Below are positions 1-3,993 of a stretch of 8,745 nt of DNA, in pieces. A program made the position numbers and the translations under genes. This stretch comes from Lentisphaeria bacterium UBA1784 (GTDB lineage: Bacteria > Verrucomicrobiota > Lentisphaeria > Victivallales > Victivallaceae), in assembly GCA_002315455.1 (NCBI GenBank), contig DCGG01000051.1, positions 1-8,745 of the forward strand, read 5' to 3'. Each line of letters starts with the position of its first letter. Positions within the stretch are counted from its first letter, which is position 1. The notes under the pieces are model-generated. The model searched no databases and was not told the origin of the DNA. It was given only the letters and a program-made list of their open reading frames with translations.

Positions 1-353
1 CGGTGAAGCTGCAAAATCGTATTCGTGGTCACAGGGATGTATTCGTAGTTTTCATGGATCGTAGCAAGAACATCCCGGTATCCGGCAATCTCGCGCTCAT
101 TTCGCGTGGAGGGTTCAGTGCGTTGTTCCACCAGCGCTCTCAAGCGTTCATCCGAGGTGAAGATTCCCTCGATCCGGTTGGAGGAGTCCGTACTTTGAAT
201 GACGGCGACTTCCAGAAGCGTCTGCAAAACATCTTTCTTGGCGGTGACGAACAATTCCTGTTTTCCGCGATACTCATGGATCGAGGCAAGCAGATTGCGG
301 ATTTCCGGCGTCAGCAGTTTCTCCGGAAATGCTGAATAATCGAATCGTCTCAT
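1..353 (-). CDS. Fic-family protein, N-terminal part (runs off the left edge)
   Basis: Reading the minus strand from 353 gives 117 codons without a stop, beginning MRRFDYSAFPEKL. Residues 53-74 read QSTDSSNRIEGIFTSDERLRAL, within which S58-N-R-I-E62-G63 fits the (S/T)xxxE(G/N) inhibitory-helix motif of Fic proteins; the segment from about 3 to 100 looks like the Fic_N domain. Fic enzymes usually transfer AMP from ATP to a hydroxyl of a target protein, and the glutamate of this motif blocks the ATP site until relieved. An inhibitory helix placed before the Fic core is the class II (self-inhibited) arrangement. The catalytic HxFxxGNGR motif would lie beyond position 1, so activity cannot be judged. 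AGGAGG at 366-361 sits 7 nt before the chosen ATG (353); the in-frame ATG at 359 is only 1 nt from it. My count of G+C is 180/353 (51%), visibly lower than dapB or the carbohydrate genes, which may indicate a different history. Substrate unknown. Confidence 0.9.
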   Translation of the reverse strand, partial: MRRFDYSAFPEKLLTPEIRNLLASIHEYRGKQELFVTAKKDVLQTLLEVAVIQSTDSSNRIEGIFTSDERLRALVEQRTEPSTRNEREIAGYRDVLATIHENYEYIPVTTNTILQLH

Positions 354-370
354 AGTCATACCTCCTGTTC

Positions 371-396
371 TGCACATACTATATAGTGTATCTGCA
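371..396. promoter_or_regulatory. Imperfect dyad over the -10 box of the Fic promoter (candidate operator)
   Basis: Half-sites TGCACATAC (371-379) and, on the other strand, TGCAGATAC (396-388) differ at one base and are separated by 8 bases. Over the whole 26 bases the symmetry is 20/26. The dyad covers the -10 box and spacer, where a bound repressor would block transcription. A wider pair, CTGCACA (370-376) and TGTGCAG (414-420), brackets the promoter. No regulator is encoded in the window, so the binding protein is unknown. Confidence 0.4.
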
Positions 397-406
397 TATA
401 TTTCAA
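378..406 (-). promoter_or_regulatory. Probable sigma70-type promoter of the Fic gene
   Basis: On the minus strand TTGAAA (406-401) is followed after exactly 17 bases by TATAGT (383-378), each one or two changes from the consensus. Transcription would begin near 370, leaving a short leader that ends with the AGGAGG ribosome binding site at 366-361. This is sequence matching only; start site not measured. Confidence 0.6.
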
Positions 407-440
407 ATCAAATTGTGCAGATTTCTGTGAATATGTGTAG

Positions 441-480
441 AAAAAACTCATGCAAGTCCCCAAGACATCTTGAGGACTTG
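441..480 (-). terminator. Possible terminator or hairpin upstream of the Fic promoter
   Basis: Arms 453-464 and 469-480 pair over 12 positions around a 4-base loop. The one imperfect pair is a C-A mismatch in plus-strand RNA but a G-U wobble in minus-strand RNA, so the structure is better on the minus strand. There it is followed after 6 bases by TTTTTT (446-441). The gap before the T run is longer than in classical terminators. It may act as a second stop for transcription coming from the tRNA side, insulating the Fic gene. Confidence 0.4.
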
Positions 481-560
481 ACCCTGTTGGAAAATAGAAA
501 AAAGCCGGAGAAAGGAATCAATGACAGACTTTTCTGCATTGGTGAACGCGTCTCTCTTGG

Positions 561-587
561 AAAAATGCAACATTGTAAGTCGTTGCA
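561..587 (-). terminator. Weak hairpin with T run
   Basis: TGCAAC (566-571) and GTTGCA (582-587) form a 6-bp stem with a 10-base loop; on the minus strand it is directly followed by TTTTT (565-561). The stem is short and AT-rich, so as a terminator it is weak. It lies just past the strong terminator at 599-633 and may only back it up. Confidence 0.25.
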
Positions 588-598
588 AATAAGCACAT

Positions 599-633
599 AA
601 AAAAGCGAACTCAAGTTGAAGACTTGAGTTCGC
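599..633 (-). terminator. Rho-independent terminator of tRNA-Val
   Basis: A perfect 11-bp stem, GCGAACTCAAG (605-615) with CTTGAGTTCGC (623-633), has a 7-base loop and on the minus strand is followed at once by TTTTTT (604-599). It begins 11 bases after the encoded CCA end of the tRNA, which is where a tRNA transcript would be expected to end. Confidence 0.88.
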
Positions 634-644
634 GAAATAAACAA

Positions 645-721
645 TGGTGGGCGTAACAGAACTCGAATCTGTGACCTCCACGATGTCAACGTGGCGCTCT
701 AACCAACTGAGCTATACGCCC
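645..721 (-). tRNA. tRNA-Val (anticodon GAC)
   Basis: The minus strand folds as a full 77-nt cloverleaf. The acceptor stem GGGCGTA/TACGCCC is perfect, the D arm is GCTC...GAGC, the anticodon stem CCACG/CGTGG encloses the loop TTGACAT, the variable loop is AGGTC, and the T arm ACAGA/TCTGT encloses TTCGAGT. CCA is encoded at 647-645. Loop positions 34-36 are GAC, which reads valine codons GTC and GTT. The gene stands alone between its own promoter and terminator. Confidence 0.98.
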
Positions 722-742
722 GTATAGGTGTTGTGTATTCCT

Positions 743-771
743 AATATACGCCCTCAACGGCAAAAATGCAA
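743..771 (-). promoter_or_regulatory. Probable promoter of tRNA-Val
   Basis: On the minus strand TTGCAT (771-766), 17 bases, then TATATT (748-743). The -10 box matches consensus at five of six positions, the -35 box at three. The start would fall near 736, giving a leader of about 15 bases. The rest of the 144-base gap between tRNA and dapB shows no gene and no clear terminator for dapB. Confidence 0.5.
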
Positions 772-865
772 CCGGATATCTCCTTTTTTTAGCGATTTTC
801 CTCAAATATGCAGGGAAATCACGCCGGAATACCGGTCCCCCATACCCCGTTTCAGGCCGGACGGA

Positions 866-1669
866 CTACTTCAGACCCAGGACGTCCTGCATGTCGTACA
901 GCCCCGGCGCCGCCGTCTGCAGAAAGGCCGCAGCACGCAAGGCTCCCCGGGCAAAGGTGTCCCGGCTGGAGGCTTTATGGGTCAGTTCCACCCGTTCGCC
1001 GTTGACTGCGAAGATCACTGTATGATCTCCCACTACGTCGCCGCCCCGCAGAGAGTGCATCCCGATCTCATGGTTCGTACGTTTGCCCACCATGCCCACG
1101 CGGCCGTGGCGGACGTCCTCTTCGTAGTTCCAGTTCCGGGCCTCGCAGACCACCTCCGCCAGCCGGACCGCCGTCCCGGAGGGCGCGTCCTTCTTCTGAT
1201 TGTGGTGCATCTCGAGAATCTCCACGTCGTACTCGTTGCCTAACTTCAGCGTCGCTTCCCGGACCAGTTTGTAGAGCAGATTCACGCCGACGCTCATGTT
1301 GCCGGCAACAACGATCCGCGCGCCGCCAGCCGCCAGCTGTTTGAGTTCCACCTTGTTTTCCGCGGTAAGAGCGGTGGTCCCGATGACGATGGCGCACCCC
1401 TTTTCCGCCGCCGCCCGCGCCACCTCCATGACTCCGCCCGTGGCGAAGACGATGACTGCATCCGCTCCGGGGAGCAGAGGAGTTGCATCCGCCGTGACGG
1501 CGACGCCGCAGGGCGCCTCGCCTGCGAGGACTCCGGCGTCCTTGCCCAGCTCCGGCGAACCGGCGTATTCCACGGCTCCGGCGAGGGCGAAGCCTTCGGT
1601 ATTGAGAACGTTGGAGACCAGACGGCGGCCCATGCGGCCTGCGGCTCCGATGATGATGACTTTCGGCAT
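866..1669 (-). CDS. dapB: 4-hydroxy-tetrahydrodipicolinate reductase
   Basis: This 267-residue protein has the usual length of DapB, the cytoplasmic enzyme that reduces (hydroxy)tetrahydrodipicolinate with NAD(P)H on the way to meso-diaminopimelate and lysine, hence also to peptidoglycan. The N-terminal Rossmann loop reads GAAGRMGR (residues 8-15). E34 stands where E. coli has the acidic residue E38 that contacts the adenosine ribose, so NADH use is plausible. The signature HHNQKKDAPSGTA covers 155-167, with H155 as the counterpart of the catalytic histidine and K159 of the catalytic lysine. NMSVGVNLL is at 124-132 and the family-typical end GLYDMQDVLGL at 256-266. The ATG at 1669 is chosen because AAAGGA lies 8 bases upstream and the protein then starts directly with the Rossmann strand; a longer reading back to 1885 adds unrelated residues. 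One oddity: the usual IDFT loop is IVFA here (73-76). It is not in an operon with other lysine genes in this window. Confidence 0.98.
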   Translation of the reverse strand: MPKVIIIGAAGRMGRRLVSNVLNTEGFALAGAVEYAGSPELGKDAGVLAGEAPCGVAVTADATPLLPGADAVIVFATGGVMEVARAAAEKGCAIVIGTTALTAENKVELKQLAAGGARIVVAGNMSVGVNLLYKLVREATLKLGNEYDVEILEMHHNQKKDAPSGTAVRLAEVVCEARNWNYEEDVRHGRVGMVGKRTNHEIGMHSLRGGDVVGDHTVIFAVNGERVELTHKASSRDTFARGALRAAAFLQTAAPGLYDMQDVLGLK

Positions 1670-1710
1670 GGCGTCGATCCTTTCTGTTGGACGTTTGTTT
1701 CCTTGCCTAT

Positions 1711-1739
1711 AATGTAATGGCATCGCGTCGGGATTGCAA
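1711..1739 (-). promoter_or_regulatory. Possible promoter of dapB
   Basis: On the minus strand TTGCAA (1739-1734), 17 bases, then TACATT (1716-1711), four of six matches in each box; an overlapping ATTATA is an alternative -10. The start would be about 35 bases before the ATG. It suggests that dapB can be transcribed separately from the gene upstream, but the match is moderate. Confidence 0.4.
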
Positions 1740-1782
1740 GCCGCGGCGGTCAGAGAAGTCTGAATTCCTCCTGATCCCCGCC

Positions 1783-2169
1783 CTATGCGCAGGTATAGAG
1801 CGAGCCGGAAACGGTCTCGGCCCGGAAGGTGATGGTCACCCGGGGAGCTCCGCCCGGGATCAGTTCCATTTCGGGCAGCAGCCACGCAGAAGAAAAGGTC
1901 AGGGTCTTTTTACCGGGGAAACTCAGGGTTTTGCAGCGGTCGGAGGAAAAGACGTCCGTTCCGGGGGCGAAGTCCGAAAGCAGCGTCAATGCATCGTTCA
2001 CGTCGCTGGTGGTGACGGTGATGATTGCGGAACGCCGGAGCAGATGTCCCAGTTTGCCGTTGTTGTTCTCGAGCAATTCGCATTTCGCGGAGATCTTGGG
2101 GGAACCGGGCAGCAGACGCAGGTGCTGGGTCCCGAACACTGCCTCGGGGAAAGAGGGAAGATCATTCAT
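1783..2169 (-). CDS. Hypothetical protein of 128 residues, function unknown
   Basis: I do not recognise this protein. It starts MNDLPSFPEAVFG and ends SGSLYTCA. AAGGA lies 8 bases before the ATG (2169), a good ribosome binding site and the main reason to believe it is translated. No signal peptide, membrane segment, zinc motif or repeat is visible. The second half alternates hydrophobic and polar residues (ITVTTSDVNDALTLL; KKTLTFSSAWLLPEMELIPG; RVTITFRAE), suggesting a beta-rich fold. Three cysteines occur, at about residues 30, 87 and 127. The general look recalls small phage structural proteins, but there is no phage context here and this is only an impression. It ends 113 bases before dapB on the same strand; dapB seems to have its own promoter. 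The opposite-strand frames through this stretch lack good start signals. Confidence 0.65.
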   Translation of the reverse strand: MNDLPSFPEAVFGTQHLRLLPGSPKISAKCELLENNNGKLGHLLRRSAIITVTTSDVNDALTLLSDFAPGTDVFSSDRCKTLSFPGKKTLTFSSAWLLPEMELIPGGAPRVTITFRAETVSGSLYTCA

Positions 2170-2365
2170 GATCTGGTTCCTTACTGTTCAGAATGGTTCC
2201 GGGGGAGTTTCCGGCAACCGCGCCGGATGCACTCCCTCCAACAGTGAGGAAGTTCGTCAACAGAAATTTTCCGCAAAACGCCGGACCCCAGTGAAAACGG
2301 GCTCATGCTGAAACGTTCCGGATAGCAAGATTTTACCATAAATAGCAATTTATTTCACTTTACTT

Positions 2366-2379
2366 TCCTGAAATCAGGA
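2366..2379. promoter_or_regulatory. Palindrome in the GH4 promoter region (candidate operator)
   Basis: TCCTGA, two bases, TCAGGA is a perfect 6-bp inverted repeat immediately upstream of the AT-rich sequence TTACATTATACA (2380-2391), which offers several -10 boxes for the GH4 gene. No good -35 box is seen, consistent with an activator- or repressor-controlled promoter. The rest of the 275-base divergent gap holds another 6-bp inverted repeat, ATAAAT/ATTTAT at 2338-2353, and GC-rich sequence from 2170 to 2330 in which I see no gene. Confidence 0.35.
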
Positions 2380-2444
2380 TTACATTATACACAGATTTGC
2401 GATTCCATGGGTATCATTCAATCCAACAGTAAGGAGAAATACAA

Positions 2445-3794
2445 ATGCCCAAAATCACTTTCATGGGTGCCGGGAGTACCGTCTTCGCCCGTAACGTCAT
2501 CGGCGACTGCATGTGCCGGGAGGCCCTTCAGGATTCGGAGGTCGCGCTCTACGACATTGATGCCGAACGGCTGAAGGAATCCGAGTTCATCCTCAACGTC
2601 ATCAATAAGAACATCAACGCCGGGCGCATGAAAATCAAATGCTACTGCGGCGAGGAACAGCGGAAAAAAGCCCTCAAAAACGCTAACTTCGTGGTCAATG
2701 CCATTCAGGTGGGCGGCTACAAGCCCAGCACCGTCATCGACTTCGAGATTCCCAAGAAATACGGCCTGCGGCAGACCATCGCCGACACGCTGGGCATCGG
2801 CGGCATCTTCCGCGCGTTGCGGACCATTCCGGTGATGCTGGACTTCGCCCGGGACATCGAGAAGGTGGCTCCGAATGCGTGGTTCCTCAACTACACCAAT
2901 CCCATGGCGATGCTCACGGGCGCCATGCTTCACGGCACCGGCGTCAAGACCGTGGGGCTTTGCCACTCGGTGCAGGTCTGCGTCAAGACCCTGCTCAAGA
3001 CCCTGGAGGAGGATTTCTCCCCGGAGCGCCTCGCCAACATCCACTCCCGGATCGCCGGCATCAACCACATGGCATGGCTGCTGGAGATCAGCGAAAACGG
3101 CAAGGATCTCTATCCGGAACTGAAAGCCAGGGCCGATGCCAAGATCGCCGAATGGCTCGCCGCTCCCAAGGATAAGAAATCCTCCAACATGATCCGCATT
3201 GAGATGATGCGGCGTCTCGGCTACTACGTGACGGAGTCCAGCGAGCACAACGCCGAATACGCTCCCTTCTGGATCAAAAGCGCCTACCCCGAACTCATCG
3301 AGAAGTGGAACATCCCGCTGGACGAGTATCCCCGGCGCTGTATCGAGCAGATCCGGAAGTGGAAGGCGCAGTACAAGGAACTCCACACCGATCCGAAACT
3401 GGGCCACGAACTCTCCAAGGAGTACGGTTCCGGCATCATGAGCGCCATCACCACCAACATTCCCTATCAGATTGGCGGAAACGTCCTCAACAACGGCCTC
3501 ATCCCCAACCTGCCAGCCAAGGCCGTGGTGGAAGTGCCCTGCCTTGTTGACGGCGCGGGCGTTCAGGGAACCTACGTGGGGGAACTGCCCACCCAGCTCG
3601 CCGCCATGAACCAGACCAACATCAACGTCCAGTTGCTGACCATCGAGGCGGCGCTGACGCTCAAGCGGGAACGCATCTATCAGGCGGCCATGATGGACCC
3701 CCATACCGCCGCGGAACTCTCCCTCGACGATATCGTTTCCATGTGCGACGACCTCATCGAGGCCCACGGCAACATGCTGCCGAAATACAACTGA
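2445..3794 (+). CDS. GH4-family glycosidase, CHSV type (alpha-galacturonidase or alpha-galactosidase)
   Basis: A 449-residue, apparently complete and cytoplasmic (no signal peptide) member of glycoside hydrolase family 4. These enzymes cleave glycosides by an unusual redox-elimination route using NAD+ and a divalent metal, normally Mn2+. Seen here: the NAD-binding start ITFMGAGS (4-11) with the acidic LYDID (35-39), LNYTNP (148-153), C173-H174-S175-V176 and GINHMAW (205-211). C173 and H208 are the expected metal ligands. In this family the residues after the cysteine track specificity: CHSV groups include MelA alpha-galactosidase and LplD alpha-galacturonidase, unlike the CN(V/I)P phospho-glycosidases. 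The pectin-type neighbours downstream favour galacturonides; substrate remains an inference. AAGGAG (2431-2436) lies 8 bases before the ATG. The gene is closed by a terminator at 3821, so it is probably a single-gene unit, facing away from the unidentified gene at 1783-2169. Confidence 0.96.
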   Translation: MPKITFMGAGSTVFARNVIGDCMCREALQDSEVALYDIDAERLKESEFILNVINKNINAGRMKIKCYCGEEQRKKALKNANFVVNAIQVGGYKPSTVIDFEIPKKYGLRQTIADTLGIGGIFRALRTIPVMLDFARDIEKVAPNAWFLNYTNPMAMLTGAMLHGTGVKTVGLCHSVQVCVKTLLKTLEEDFSPERLANIHSRIAGINHMAWLLEISENGKDLYPELKARADAKIAEWLAAPKDKKSSNMIRIEMMRRLGYYVTESSEHNAEYAPFWIKSAYPELIEKWNIPLDEYPRRCIEQIRKWKAQYKELHTDPKLGHELSKEYGSGIMSAITTNIPYQIGGNVLNNGLIPNLPAKAVVEVPCLVDGAGVQGTYVGELPTQLAAMNQTNINVQLLTIEAALTLKRERIYQAAMMDPHTAAELSLDDIVSMCDDLIEAHGNMLPKYN

Positions 3795-3820
3795 TCCCGT
3801 ACAGCAGTTTGAGAACATGC

Positions 3821-3851
3821 CGGAGGCGGAGCGATCCGTCTCCGTTCTTTT
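3821..3851 (+). terminator. Rho-independent terminator after the GH4 gene
   Basis: CGGAGGCGGA (3821-3830) pairs with TCCGTCTCCG (3835-3844) over ten positions, nine Watson-Crick and one G-U, around the tetraloop GCGA (a GNRA loop). TTCTTTT follows directly. It lies 26 bases past the GH4 stop codon. Confidence 0.88.
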
Positions 3852-3876
3852 ACACTTCTGGAGGTGATCGGGAGAT

Positions 3877-3918
3877 ATGTTTGAAAATCCATGTTTTTTA
3901 ACGGATTTGCATTTGTAA
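3877..3918 (+). CDS. Possible 13-codon leader peptide
   Basis: GGAGGTGAT (3860-3868), the most complete match to the 16S rRNA anti-Shine-Dalgarno sequence noticed in the window, stands 8 bases before an ATG that opens MFENPCFLTDLHL and stops at TAA 3916-3918. The peptide lies after the GH4 terminator and before the start of the beta-helix gene, in the same frame as the latter. No clear promoter was found between the terminator and this ORF, so it may be read only by read-through, or be a remnant. It could also be chance. Confidence 0.25.
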   Translation: MFENPCFLTDLHL

Positions 3919-3942
3919 AATAATTTTATGCATATTATTTTA
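3916..3942 (+). promoter_or_regulatory. AT-rich promoter region with dyad before the beta-helix gene
   Basis: TAAAATAA (3916-3923) and TTATTTTA (3935-3942) are perfect 8-bp inverted arms around an 11-base centre that itself holds the palindrome TATGCATA (3927-3934). Several -10-like boxes (TAAAAT 3916, TATTTT 3935) and -35-like boxes (TTGCAT 3907, TTGTAA 3913) occur; the best spaced pair is TTGTAA with TATTTT at 3936 (17 bases). The promoter for the two following genes should lie here, and the dyad is a candidate regulator site. Confidence 0.4.
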
Positions 3943-3993
3943 TCTCCCGTCGCAGTATTTTGCTTTTATCCTGATACAAAGAAAGGGATTCCC

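Noticed and set aside
408..689. Minus-strand frames of 77 and 93 codons
   Set aside because: They begin inside the tRNA-Val gene and run through its terminator.
1743..1782. Hairpin GGCGG/CCGCC with inner TCAGA/TCTGA between the 128-residue gene and dapB
   Set aside because: Arms are short, the loop region is large and no T run follows on the minus strand, so it is not called as a terminator.
1670..1885. 72-codon N-terminal extension of DapB
   Set aside because: No ribosome site at 1885; the DapB Rossmann fold starts at 1669 with a good one, and the extension overlaps the end of the 128-residue gene on the same strand in another frame.
2418..3818. A 466-codon open frame on the minus strand
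   Set aside because: Exact antisense of the GH4 gene; its composition is a shadow pattern and GH4 motifs settle the coding strand.
3928..3993. Upstream start for the beta-helix protein
   Set aside because: The ATG at 3928 has no ribosome site, lies within the promoter dyad and would put 22 residues before an otherwise normal signal peptide.
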